DNA of 8,532 bases from Bacteroidetes bacterium 4572_114 (GTDB taxonomy: Bacteria > Bacteroidota > Bacteroidia > Bacteroidales > 4484-276): assembly GCA_002254335.1 (NCBI GenBank), contig NIVA01000133.1:1-8532 (forward strand). Reading direction: 5' to 3'. The notes below the pieces were generated by a model, which was not told the DNA's origin, made no database searches, and was given only the letters and a program-made list of their open reading frames with translations. The position numbers and the translations under genes were made by a program. Below are positions 1 through 7,038 of the stretch, one piece after another (the stretch's first letter is position 1; each line of letters begins with the position of its first letter).

Positions 1-2010
1 ATCCCCCAGGAGGACAATGCATGGGTTTCAAGGTTTGGGGAACTTCAGGGCATAAAGGGGATAGAGCCGAAAAGGCAAATTGACCTTATTCCATATATTG
101 TGGCACAGCAGGAATATTATGAACAAGAAGAAGATAACCCATATGCCACCGGCAAAGATGGAAAGTTGAATGTAGGCATGGACGGAAAGATAGGCGTTAC
201 CAACGACCTGACCCTCGACTTCACAATCAATCCCGATTTTGGCCAGGTTGAAGCCGATCCATCAGAAGTAAACCTAACTGCTTACGAAACCTTTTTCCGG
301 GAAAAAAGGCCCTTTTTTATTGAGGGGAACAATATTTACAATTTCCAAATAACAGGTGGCGGGAACCAGTTTTCGAGGGACAACCTGTTCTACTCACGCC
401 GGATTGGCCGTCAACCTCATTATTACCCCGACCTGGAAGACAACGAATATGCCGATGTCCCTGCAAATTCTACCATCCTCGGGGCCTTCAAACTTAGCGG
501 AAAAACGAAAAAGGGGTGGTCGGTGGGTATCATGGAAAGTGTTACACAGCGCGAGATGGCCGAGATTTCCTATGAGGGCGGTAAACGTAAGGAAGAGGTT
601 GAACCTTTGACAAATTATTTTGTGGCACGGCTCGAAAAAGACATCAATAAAGGAAACACGGTTGTGGGCGGGATGTTCACCTCAACAAACCGGAAAATTG
701 ATAACCCATCTATTGACTACATCCCAAAAAATGCATACTCAGGCGGTTTCAACCTCAAACATTTTTGGAAAGATAAATCCTGGATGTTTGCCGTACGTAC
801 TGTTTTTAGTTCCATTTATGGCGATACAGTTTCCATGGTCAATTTGCAGGAATCGCCCGTAAGGTACTTTCAACGGCCAGATGCCAGTTACCTTAAGGTT
901 GATTCAACACGCAGTTCCCTTCAAGGCCACGGTGGCAGTGTAGAAATTGGAAAAGTGGGCGAAGGCCATTGGCGTTTTGTAACATGGGTCACATGGAGGT
1001 CGCCGGGGCTTGAACTAAATGATGTGGGCTACCTGCGCAGTGCCGATGAGGTACAGCAGGTGGCATGGGCCTCTTACAGGATTTGGGAACCGTTTAGCAT
1101 ATTCAGGAGGATCAATTTCAACTTCAACCAATGGACAGGATGGGATTTTGGTGGCAGGAACACCTACTACGGCGGAAATGTTAACATGAATACACAGCTT
1201 AAAAACCACTGGCATTTTGGTTCCGGATTAAATATGGACGGCCCTTCTATTTCAAAATCTGACCTTAGGGGAGGCCCTTCCCTAAAATACCCGGGGGGCT
1301 GGAACTATTGGATATTCGCATCTTCCGATTCAAGAAAAAAATTCAAGGCCGAAGTAAGTTTCAGTCAGTACCAAAATTTTAACAACACAGCTACTTTTAG
1401 GAATTATGGGTTTGAATTGATTTTCAGGCCCAGCAATATCATTAAACTTTCTGTGGAACCATTCTACTCAACAAACATCTATAACCTTCAATACGTTGAG
1501 ACAGCAGAATTTAATGGTGAAGATAGATATATAACGTCTTTTATCAATCAGGAAACATTTGGTTTAGAGGGAAGGATAGACCTTAACATAACCCCCGACC
1601 TGACCATTCAATATTTTGGACAGCCATTCATGTCCTCAGGTAATTACACCAAATTTAACAGGGTTACCCAAGCACAGGCAGATGATTATTATGATCGCTT
1701 TCATGTTTTTACCGATGAAGAAATTACCTACAACAGCGATGATGAGTTATACCTTGTAGATGAAAACAATGATGGTGTGACAGATTACGAGTTTGGAAAC
1801 CCGAATTTTGATTTCCTGCAGTTCAGGTCAAATTTGGTATTACGTTGGGAATATGTCCCCGGTTCAACACTTTATCTTGTGTGGTCGCAGGGCAGGACTG
1901 ACGTCACATCCCAGGGGGATTTCAATTTCGGCCACAACTGGGACAACCTTTTCGACATCCACCCACATGATGTGATATTGGTCAAATTCTCTTACAGGTT
2001 GGCTTTGTGA
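1..2010 (+). CDS. DUF5916 family outer-membrane-type protein, 5' partial
   Basis: The reading frame is open from base 1 and shows 669 codons ending in TGA. A GTG at 100 is not the true start, because the upstream codons already read as family sequence (VSRFGELQGIKGIEPKRQ). The family hallmark follows: DFGQVEADPSEVNL, then FFREKRPFFIEG, at about residues 79-109 of the visible protein. The rest is rich in aromatic/polar alternation typical of outer-membrane beta strands and ends in ILVKFSYRLAL. A calcium-loop-like DENNDGVTD near visible residue 590 precedes the conserved LRWEYVPGSTLYLVWSQ. Full-length members usually carry an N-terminal CBM9-like sugar-binding domain of about 200 residues, which here would lie before the window. 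The family is common in Bacteroidota but its role is unknown; outer-membrane location is inference. No internal lesion is apparent. Family assignment is confident, function is not. Confidence 0.88.
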   Translation: MPQEDNAWVSRFGELQGIKGIEPKRQIDLIPYIVAQQEYYEQEEDNPYATGKDGKLNVGMDGKIGVTNDLTLDFTINPDFGQVEADPSEVNLTAYETFFREKRPFFIEGNNIYNFQITGGGNQFSRDNLFYSRRIGRQPHYYPDLEDNEYADVPANSTILGAFKLSGKTKKGWSVGIMESVTQREMAEISYEGGKRKEEVEPLTNYFVARLEKDINKGNTVVGGMFTSTNRKIDNPSIDYIPKNAYSGGFNLKHFWKDKSWMFAVRTVFSSIYGDTVSMVNLQESPVRYFQRPDASYLKVDSTRSSLQGHGGSVEIGKVGEGHWRFVTWVTWRSPGLELNDVGYLRSADEVQQVAWASYRIWEPFSIFRRINFNFNQWTGWDFGGRNTYYGGNVNMNTQLKNHWHFGSGLNMDGPSISKSDLRGGPSLKYPGGWNYWIFASSDSRKKFKAEVSFSQYQNFNNTATFRNYGFELIFRPSNIIKLSVEPFYSTNIYNLQYVETAEFNGEDRYITSFINQETFGLEGRIDLNITPDLTIQYFGQPFMSSGNYTKFNRVTQAQADDYYDRFHVFTDEEITYNSDDELYLVDENNDGVTDYEFGNPNFDFLQFRSNLVLRWEYVPGSTLYLVWSQGRTDVTSQGDFNFGHNWDNLFDIHPHDVILVKFSYRLAL

Positions 2011-2041
2011 TTGGGAAAGATGTCGGATGACCGGTGGTCGC

Positions 2042-2076
2042 GTGTCAGGTTTCAGGTGCCCGGTGTCTGATGTAAG
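2042..2076. repeat. Period-7 degenerate direct repeat
   Basis: Five consecutive heptamers fit a GTGTCAG-like pattern, with units including GTGTCAG, GTTTCAG and GTGTCTG. The block begins 32 bp after the DUF5916 stop codon. It has no dyad symmetry and no unique spacers. It is read here as low-complexity intergenic repeat sequence; function unknown. Confidence 0.5.
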
Positions 2077-2246
2077 TCCCTCACAGTTTTTGTTACTGAC
2101 TGCTTATTCTGGATTTTGACCTTTCGGATTTTATCCCGCAACATTGCTTTTTCATGCGATTAATGATTGAGCTTGATCTAAAAAGGTGAAAATGCGATGA
2201 ATTAGTAAAAGTTTTCCTGACCATTGCTGATCATTTAAGAGGAATC

Positions 2247-2285
2247 CGGTCATTTTTCTTTCTGAATAAAATGACCGTTTTTTTT
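2247..2285 (+). terminator. Intrinsic (rho-independent) terminator
   Basis: A perfect 10-bp stem pairs CGGTCATTTT (2247-2256) with AAAATGACCG (2268-2277). The loop is 11 nt and eight T residues follow (2278-2285). The orientation fits termination of plus-strand transcription from the DUF5916 gene, 237 bp downstream of its stop. The A/T half of the stem also gives an A-rich run before the hairpin on the opposite strand, but there is no matching T-tract there, so it is most likely one-directional. Confidence 0.75.
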
Positions 2286-2294
2286 GTTAAGCCA

Positions 2295-2429
2295 TGAGTC
2301 CGGTCTAAAAAGCTGTCAGACAGTTATCTTCTATATTACACACAGAAGCTAAAATATTATATGCCTGACTTTTAATCTAAACTGTCTGACAGCTATTAAC
2401 CCAAATATTTGCTTTTTAGACTAAACTCA
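2295..2429. repeat. Inverted-repeat-bounded element A with nested inner inverted repeat
   Basis: The outer left arm TGAGTCCGGTCTAAAAAGC (2295-2313) pairs with 2411-2429, whose reverse complement matches 16 of 19 bases (the CCG triplet differs). A second inverted repeat lies inside: AGCTGTCAGACAGTT (2311-2325) is perfectly complementary to 2380-2394. On the left the two arms overlap by 3 bp; on the right they are 16 bp apart. The left outer arm is identical over 19 bp to the arm of element B at 7713-7731. No transposase or other ORF is inside. No convincing target-site duplication is visible. The element lies 95 bp upstream of the esterase start and 9 bp after the terminator T-tract. Candidates are a MITE-like non-autonomous element, an invertible regulatory segment, or a dispersed intergenic repeat. 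Confidence 0.7.
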
Positions 2430-2524
2430 GTCATTAGATAAAACAATTTTCAACCTAATTAAAAAAGGGGGGAATGTTCATTCATTGAGAATTATTTACT
2501 TTTACCGGAAAAATTTTTAGCCTA

Positions 2525-3925
2525 ATGAAAAAAACTATCATTTCAGTTTTCCTAATCACTTTTTCTTTAATCTCTTTGGCCGGGAACGTAACAATTATCA
2601 TTACAGAAATCCCCGCCAATACCCCTCCTGAAGACAATATTTACATTGCCGGGACCATAAATGGCTGGGCCCCGGGAAACCCTGGATACATCTTAAACGA
2701 AAACCTGCAGGGCAATCCTCAAATTAATTTGGAAGGTACCGGATCGATTGAATTCAAATTTACCCGTGGCAGTTGGGATAATGTTGAAGGCAACGAAAAT
2801 GGCCAGTTTTTGCCTAACCGTTCATTTACTTTTGGTACGGCAGATACACTTGACCTGACAATTTTAAGCTGGGAGGACCTGGGCGGAAACAACCACACAG
2901 CGGCCGATAATGTAATAATCATGGATGAAGATTTTTATATGCCCCAATTTGATCGTTATCGCCGTATATGGCTTTATCTTCCGCCAAATTACGATTCTGT
3001 GGGAGATCATTTTTCTGTGCTTTACATGCACGATGGTCAGAACCTGTTTGATGCAGCTACCTCTTTTGCAGGTGAGTGGGAAGTGGATGAAACACTGAAT
3101 CAGTTTTATGAAGAAGGTAAGGAAGTCCCAATTGTTGTTGGGATAGATAATGGTGGCGCTGACCGGATTGATGAATACACACCCTGGCCGCACCCGCAAT
3201 ATGGTGGAGGGGATGGAGATTTGTATGCGCAATTTATTGTTGAAACACTTAAGCCGTACATTGACGAACACTACAGGACCAATACCGACAGGATACATAC
3301 AGGTGTCATGGGAAGTTCGCTCGGTGGATTGATCTCGCATTATATAGCCATGAAATACCAGGATGTATTTGGGCTGTCAGGTGTATTTTCACCCTCATAC
3401 TGGTTTAATGATTCTGTTTATGATTTTACTTTTAACACAGGAAAACAGGATGAAATGAAGTTTTATATTATGGGCGGCACCGATGAAAGCCCAACGTTGG
3501 TCCAGGAGATGGAAATGATGGTCGATACTTTGTATGCAATTGGTATTGGTGGCGATTATATGGTAAACCTTGAAATTGTTTCCGGTGGTCAACACAACGA
3601 ACAATTGTGGCGCGAAGAATTTGGCGAGGCTTATGAATGGCTGTTTCTTGAAGATCCTTACAATATTTTCAGTTACTCACCTGATATCCCGGTTTCAATG
3701 TACTACCATAACGGAAAACTCACTTTAAAGGCCAATCATAATAATCAAGGCATTGGCCCTTATCATGTTCAATTATTTGCAATTAACGGCCAATTAGTTT
3801 TAGATACTGAAATTACACGTGATGAACCAATAACACTACCAAGTGGCTTAAGCGGGATTTATATAGCAAGGATCGGCGACGAAACATATGTTTCAGGGCA
3901 GAAAGTATTTATTCCGGGGCGGTAG
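2525..3925 (+). CDS. Secreted alpha/beta-hydrolase esterase (CE1/esterase D-like) with N-terminal starch-binding-like domain and T9SS sorting domain
   Basis: The protein has 466 residues. A Sec signal peptide covers about residues 1-20 (MKK, hydrophobic core, SLAG). Residues 24-115 resemble a CBM20/CBM48-type E-set domain (NIYIAGTINGWAPGN; FKFTRGSWDNVEGNENG). Residues 128-378 form a putative-esterase domain (PF00756-like, COG2819-like) with LYMHDGQNLFDAATSFAGEW and the nucleophile elbow GSSLGG. The catalytic Ser is predicted at 265 and the His at 357 (SGGQHNE). Asp320 or Glu321 (MGGTDES) may be the acid residue, which is less certain. Residues about 384-466 look like a type A T9SS C-terminal domain (VQLFAINGQLV, LPSGLSGIYIARI, QKVFI), so the enzyme is probably exported to the cell surface or medium. 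The substrate is unknown: acyl-sugar, feruloyl-like or siderophore esters are all possible. The start is set by the signal peptide; no Shine-Dalgarno is seen. The gene appears intact. Confidence 0.88.
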   Translation: MKKTIISVFLITFSLISLAGNVTIIITEIPANTPPEDNIYIAGTINGWAPGNPGYILNENLQGNPQINLEGTGSIEFKFTRGSWDNVEGNENGQFLPNRSFTFGTADTLDLTILSWEDLGGNNHTAADNVIIMDEDFYMPQFDRYRRIWLYLPPNYDSVGDHFSVLYMHDGQNLFDAATSFAGEWEVDETLNQFYEEGKEVPIVVGIDNGGADRIDEYTPWPHPQYGGGDGDLYAQFIVETLKPYIDEHYRTNTDRIHTGVMGSSLGGLISHYIAMKYQDVFGLSGVFSPSYWFNDSVYDFTFNTGKQDEMKFYIMGGTDESPTLVQEMEMMVDTLYAIGIGGDYMVNLEIVSGGQHNEQLWREEFGEAYEWLFLEDPYNIFSYSPDIPVSMYYHNGKLTLKANHNNQGIGPYHVQLFAINGQLVLDTEITRDEPITLPSGLSGIYIARIGDETYVSGQKVFIPGR

Positions 3926-3965
3926 GTTAGAAGAAAGAATGTGGAAGTTAGAAGGTGGAGGTTGG
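3924..3965. repeat. Period-7 purine-rich direct repeat after the esterase gene
   Basis: Six consecutive heptamers begin inside the esterase stop codon, including AGGTTAG, AAGTTAG and AGGTTGG. The consensus differs from the period-7 block at 2042-2076, but period and position (just after a stop codon) are the same. The rest of the convergent gap, to 4028, shows no clear hairpin plus T-tract. Confidence 0.5.
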
Positions 3966-4028
3966 CACAGAGTTGAAAACCGACAGATCAATTTGCCCTG
4001 GTAAGCCCAAAACATCCAAAAGCAGTTT

Positions 4029-4736
4029 TCACTTTTCAAATGTTACAACCTCAAAATCATCAAAGTAGGTTACAGCGTCTGCTTTTGTCCAGAGGCCGGT
4101 TTTGCCGGGATTTGAAAATGAACTGTCGGATGTTTTTAACTTTAGTTCGCCATCAAAATAGCAATTTATCTCATCGCCTTCCATCGTAATCTTTAATGTG
4201 TACCACTTTCCGGTGTTTATCTCCATATTAACACTTTTAAGCTGCTTGCGGTTTCCGTTTATCACTTTATAAACACGGTAATTATTTTCCAACGGATTTG
4301 CCCTGGCAATGTAATAATTATCGGCATCCTGATAACGCCACACAGGCCCGCCACCCTGGTCTTCACTTCCTTCAACGCCTTTAAACTTTACCGTAATTTC
4401 TACATCCGTGCAACTCAAATCATCATAAACAATAACATCAAAGTGGTAACCGTAATTCTCTTTTGAAACCTGTGCCAATATTTTGTTGCCTTCAACATCA
4501 AGGATTTCCCAGTGGCCTAATCCCCCTTTACCGGTAAAATAGTTTGACCAGCCTGAAGGGGTTTTGCCAGCCTCATAGTTGTCGAAAGTGAAAGCTGTTT
4601 CGGTGGGTGGCACCGGGCTAACTGCCAAAACTTCATTGGGCTTGTTTGTCTCTTTTGCTTTGGTGTCCTGCGTTGTTGCCTGGTTGCAACTCATGAGCAA
4701 AACGATTGTGATGGCGATGATACTTAGTTTTTTCAT
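4029..4736 (-). CDS. Lipoprotein with DUF1080/concanavalin-like (3-keto-disaccharide hydrolase-type) domain
   Basis: The protein has 235 residues. The start at 4736 is chosen because it gives a lipoprotein signal: MKKLSIIAITIVLLMSC, lipobox LMSC, with Cys17 as the lipidated residue. A frame start 17 codons upstream (4787) would bury this signal. Residues 18-45 are a low-complexity T/K/E/P linker. Residues about 48-234 look like a beta-sandwich of the DUF1080/LamG-like kind: YEAGKTPSGWSNYFTGKGGLGHWEI, PVWRYQDADNYYIARANPLENNYRVYK, GKWYTLKITMEGDEINCYFDG and the closing YFDDFEV. Such domains bind or act on sugars, but no catalytic residues can be assigned here, so enzymatic activity is unproven. 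It lies 4 nt after the HicB-like ORF and probably shares the promoter at 4866-4896. It is convergent with the esterase and appears intact. Confidence 0.8.
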   Translation of the reverse strand: MKKLSIIAITIVLLMSCNQATTQDTKAKETNKPNEVLAVSPVPPTETAFTFDNYEAGKTPSGWSNYFTGKGGLGHWEILDVEGNKILAQVSKENYGYHFDVIVYDDLSCTDVEITVKFKGVEGSEDQGGGPVWRYQDADNYYIARANPLENNYRVYKVINGNRKQLKSVNMEINTGKWYTLKITMEGDEINCYFDGELKLKTSDSSFSNPGKTGLWTKADAVTYFDDFEVVTFEK

Positions 4737-4740
4737 AATT

Positions 4741-4833
4741 CTATAATTGTATTGGCATTTCTTCACTATAGGAAATATAACCGCCATCTTCTTCGTATGA
4801 AAATAGTGCTGTCAATTTCATCTTTGTTCTCAT
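4741..4833 (-). pseudogene. Short ORF resembling the N-terminus of a HicB-family antitoxin, truncated
   Basis: ATG at 4833 gives 30 residues; an internal ATG at 4821 gives 26 residues starting MKLTALFSYEEDGGYISYS. This matches the usual opening of HicB-type proteins: MKLTA, then an EDGGY beta-hairpin, then an E-x-P turn (here EEMP). A normal HicB continues for 40-100 more residues (GETIEEA-type helix), but here a TAG follows PIQL. Downstream codons in this frame show no family sequence, and no hicA toxin is adjacent. The ORF sits between a good promoter and the lipoprotein start, 4 nt before its ATG. It could be a decayed antitoxin, or a translated leader peptide coupled to the lipoprotein. 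The resemblance rests on about 25 residues, so confidence is limited. Confidence 0.4.
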
Positions 4834-4865
4834 TTTCCGGTAATGTATTACGAAACTATTTTCTA

Positions 4866-4896
4866 CAAAAGTATCCCTTTTCGCGCGTATCGCAAA
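4866..4896 (-). promoter_or_regulatory. Bacteroidetes-type promoter (TTTG - 19 nt - TACTTTTG)
   Basis: On the minus strand, TTTG at 4896-4893 is followed by a 19-nt spacer and TACTTTTG at 4873-4866. This is a full match to the Bacteroidetes primary sigma consensus TTTG/N19-21/TAnnTTTG. It lies just after the ABC ATPase stop codon and points at the HicB-like ORF and the lipoprotein. Transcription would start near 4860, leaving about 25 nt before the first ATG. This suggests the lipoprotein is transcribed independently of the importer operon. Confidence 0.7.
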
Positions 4897-4915
4897 ATTT
4901 AGCCGTTTCTGTTTT

Positions 4916-5632
4916 TTAATACTCTAAAAAATACTTCACAAATTTGTTTTCTGATCTCTTTATTTGTTCCACAGTCCCGGTTTCTTCAATCTTCCCTTCG
5001 TTTAACACCACAATTTGGTCTGCTATTGCAAACGCTTCTTTATGGTCGTGGGTAACATAAACAAGTGTGGGGCCGAAATTTTGTTTCAGGTTTTTGATGT
5101 GTTCCAATATTTTTCGTTTCAGCTTTACATCCAGGTTGGCAAGGGGTTCGTCCATTAGTAAAATTTTCGGCTTCAGTACCAACGAGCGTGAAATTGCTAC
5201 TAATTGCTTTTGCCCCCCCGACAATTGATGCGGATATTTTTCGGCCTCTGATTGCAAACCAAAAAAACCGAGCATTTTAAATACAGTATCTTTTATGTTT
5301 TCTTCCTTTCGCTCTGTCAATCCGAAAGCAATATTTTTATAAACTGTAAAATGTGGCCAAAGTGCCAAATCCTGAAAAATGAAACCTATATCCCGTTGGT
5401 GGGGCGCGACAATGATTTGCTGTCCATCGGTAACAGCTTTATCCCCAATGAAAATTTGTCCGTTTTCAGGGATTTCCAGGCCGGCGATAAGGCGCAATAT
5501 GGTAGTCTTTCCGCTTCCCGAACCACCTAACAAACAAGTTAACCGGTTGGCTTCAATGTTTAAAGTTAAATGGTGGAGCACCGGCATGGCCCCATAGGAG
5601 TGCGCTATTTTGTTAAGTTTAATTATCGACAT
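4916..5632 (-). CDS. ABC transporter ATPase of a ferric-iron-type importer (FbpC/AfuC-like)
   Basis: The protein has 238 residues and a complete nucleotide-binding domain: Walker A GGSGSGKT at 36-43, Q-loop Gln87 (FIFQDLALWPH), signature LSGGQ at 137-141, Walker B ILLMDE at 157-162, D-loop LANLD at 164-168, and switch His195 (VTHD). It would bind the cytoplasmic face of the permease and power uptake. The 'APHQRDIGFIFQD' and 'LWPHFTVYKNIAFGL' stretches are typical of the Fbp/Pot/Sfu group. It ends at about residue 238, without the C-terminal TOBE regulatory domain found in roughly 350-residue FbpC proteins; short forms exist, so this is not called a truncation. It starts 11 nt after the current permease stop. 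In the permease's presumed original frame the two genes would overlap by 14 nt. A G7 run encodes the signature glycines. Confidence 0.87.
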   Translation of the reverse strand: MSIIKLNKIAHSYGAMPVLHHLTLNIEANRLTCLLGGSGSGKTTILRLIAGLEIPENGQIFIGDKAVTDGQQIIVAPHQRDIGFIFQDLALWPHFTVYKNIAFGLTERKEENIKDTVFKMLGFFGLQSEAEKYPHQLSGGQKQLVAISRSLVLKPKILLMDEPLANLDVKLKRKILEHIKNLKQNFGPTLVYVTHDHKEAFAIADQIVVLNEGKIEETGTVEQIKRSENKFVKYFLEY

Positions 5633-5643
5633 TCACATATTTG

Positions 5644-7038
5644 TTAAGAAGTGGTTTTGTTATAAAATACAAGCCCGAAATTATTAATAACGTAATGGAG
5701 AACACACAGCGTGGGCATAATTAAAGGGATTAGGATTTTCAGCAGCCGTCTGAAAAATGTAACACCCTCAATTTGTGCAACCTCATCCAATGAATTTGGG
5801 ATTTGCCTGATGGCATTGCCAATTAATTTGGCTGAGATAAAAGAAAACTTGCCAACATAACCAATTAATATAATGGCATAGCCCGAATATATAAAATCGA
5901 GGATTGGGTGATTATAAAATTTTATCAAACTAATCCCAAAAATGGTTGATGGGATTGCGAAAACGATAAGAAGCAACCAATCGAATGATTTGGTTTTTCG
6001 GGTGTTGTTACTGCCCCAGGCTGGATATGCGGCAACAAAACCAACAAAAACAATAATCAGTGCACCCAAAAATGCCAGCCCAACTGAATTACCAAAAGTA
6101 GGTATCAATAATTCAACAGCCTGAATAAATTTACTTGTGCCATCTTTAAAGGATTGAATTAAAAGAACAACAAAAGGCAGTACAACGGAAATAAAAAACC
6201 ATCCGGACAGAAAAACCAGGCTTAACCGATTTTTGTTCTTTAGGTTGTAAAATTTGCTGCCCGACCCCTTTACGCTAAGTGACAAGAATGGTGCCCCGGT
6301 AATGTGTTTTCTTTCGGCAAATAGCAGTAAAATACAAATCGAAATTAATATAACGGATTGTAAAATTGCCAATGAGTGATTGTAAAATGCAGAGAATTGT
6401 GTAAAGATTTCAGTGGTAAAAACCTTTACCCCGAAAAATGCCGGGACTGAAAACTCGGAAATACTAAAGATAAAAACAAGCACGAAAGAGCTGATTAAAG
6501 CTGGTTTAATAAGGGGCAACGTAATTTTCAATACCACCCTTCTGAAGTTTGTAATTACAAAACCTGTTTCCTCTAATTGCGTATTGATATTTGATAAAGC
6601 ACTGCCAATAATGAGCATCGACAATGGCGTGAAAATGGAAACCAATACCAATATTACACCTATATAAGAAGATATGAATTCCGTGTTATTGAAGATGAGG
6701 TAGAAAAAATCCTTCCATGCAACCGCCAGGATATAGGGCGAAATAAATAATGGGACCAACAATGCAATTTTAAAAAAATTACGAAACGGCACATAAGTTT
6801 TATACAGAAAAAAGCCAAACACGGCACCAAAAAATGTTGACAACAAAGCTATGGAAAAAGCTATGATACAGCTTTTGGCAAGGAGAAGAAACGTGCCGTG
6901 GTCTAATAAAGCCAGGTTTTGGATTAATGAACCGTCGGCAAAAAGGGCCATCCCCAGTGTGTAAACAACCGGGACTACTATAAAGAAAACAAACGACACA
7001 TATACTGCTGTGTACAGAGGATATTTTATTCTGTCCAT
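5644..7038 (-). CDS. Two-domain iron-type ABC permease (FbpB-like), C-terminus apparently deleted and frameshifted
   Basis: The protein has 464 residues and two fused MetI-type permease halves, against about 510-560 for FbpB-like proteins. Each half has an EAA-type cytoplasmic loop: around 155-176 (LEETGFVITNFRRVVLKITLP) and around 416-437 (LDEVAQIEGVTFFRRLLKILIP). After the first loop, the next 65 residues hold two more membrane helices. After the second loop (PLIMPTL, ending at 444) the frame runs into 20 unrelated residues and stops. The +1 frame from 5708 to 5619 instead encodes a membrane helix (SITLLLIISGLYFI) and a charged tail ending in TAA. That end would overlap the ATPase start by 14 nt, mirroring the 13-nt overlap between this gene's start and the binding protein. 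A deletion of about 40-50 codons plus a frame change is inferred, removing the last two helices. It is probably non-functional as written. Confidence 0.82.
   Translation of the reverse strand: MDRIKYPLYTAVYVSFVFFIVVPVVYTLGMALFADGSLIQNLALLDHGTFLLLAKSCIIAFSIALLSTFFGAVFGFFLYKTYVPFRNFFKIALLVPLFISPYILAVAWKDFFYLIFNNTEFISSYIGVILVLVSIFTPLSMLIIGSALSNINTQLEETGFVITNFRRVVLKITLPLIKPALISSFVLVFIFSISEFSVPAFFGVKVFTTEIFTQFSAFYNHSLAILQSVILISICILLLFAERKHITGAPFLSLSVKGSGSKFYNLKNKNRLSLVFLSGWFFISVVLPFVVLLIQSFKDGTSKFIQAVELLIPTFGNSVGLAFLGALIIVFVGFVAAYPAWGSNNTRKTKSFDWLLLIVFAIPSTIFGISLIKFYNHPILDFIYSGYAIILIGYVGKFSFISAKLIGNAIRQIPNSLDEVAQIEGVTFFRRLLKILIPLIMPTLCVLHYVINNFGLVFYNKTTS

Larger units (their letters stand above)
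2011..2524. other. 514-bp gene-free region with repeat, terminator and inverted-repeat element
   Basis: No plausible coding frame is seen on either strand. In order it holds a period-7 direct repeat just after the upstream stop, about 170 bp of unremarkable A/T-rich sequence, an intrinsic terminator, element A, and a 95-bp leader before the esterase start. The leader contains an A6-G6 run at 2461-2472. A TACTTTTA at 2497-2504 resembles a -7 box but has no partner TTTG at the right distance, so no promoter is called there. A degenerate copy of the element arm (2168-2185) has no inverted partner nearby. Confidence 0.7.

Noticed and set aside
2042..2076. CRISPR array or operator cluster
   Set aside because: The repeats are 7 bp, contiguous and degenerate, with no unique spacers and no dyad symmetry.
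2295..2429. Element A as a second terminator
   Set aside because: The arms are separated by about 100 nt and no T-tract follows the right arm. A proper terminator already lies at 2247-2285.
2864..3340. A 158-codon open frame on the minus strand
   Set aside because: It lies entirely antisense to the conserved esterase domain and has no recognisable domain or leader; it is a shadow frame.
3966..4028. Bidirectional terminator between the convergent esterase and lipoprotein genes
   Set aside because: Only a 6-bp GAAAAC/GTTTTC pairing with a loop of more than 40 nt could be found, with no T-tract in a suitable position.
4737..4787. A 17-residue N-terminal extension of the lipoprotein starting at 4787
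   Set aside because: It would place 17 unrelated residues before a clear lipoprotein signal peptide (MKKLSII...LMSC). The start at 4736 is far more likely.
4916..5632. ABC ATPase as a fourth truncated gene because it lacks a TOBE domain
   Set aside because: The nucleotide-binding domain is complete, the end is smooth with no abrupt change of sequence character, and short ATPases without TOBE occur in this family.
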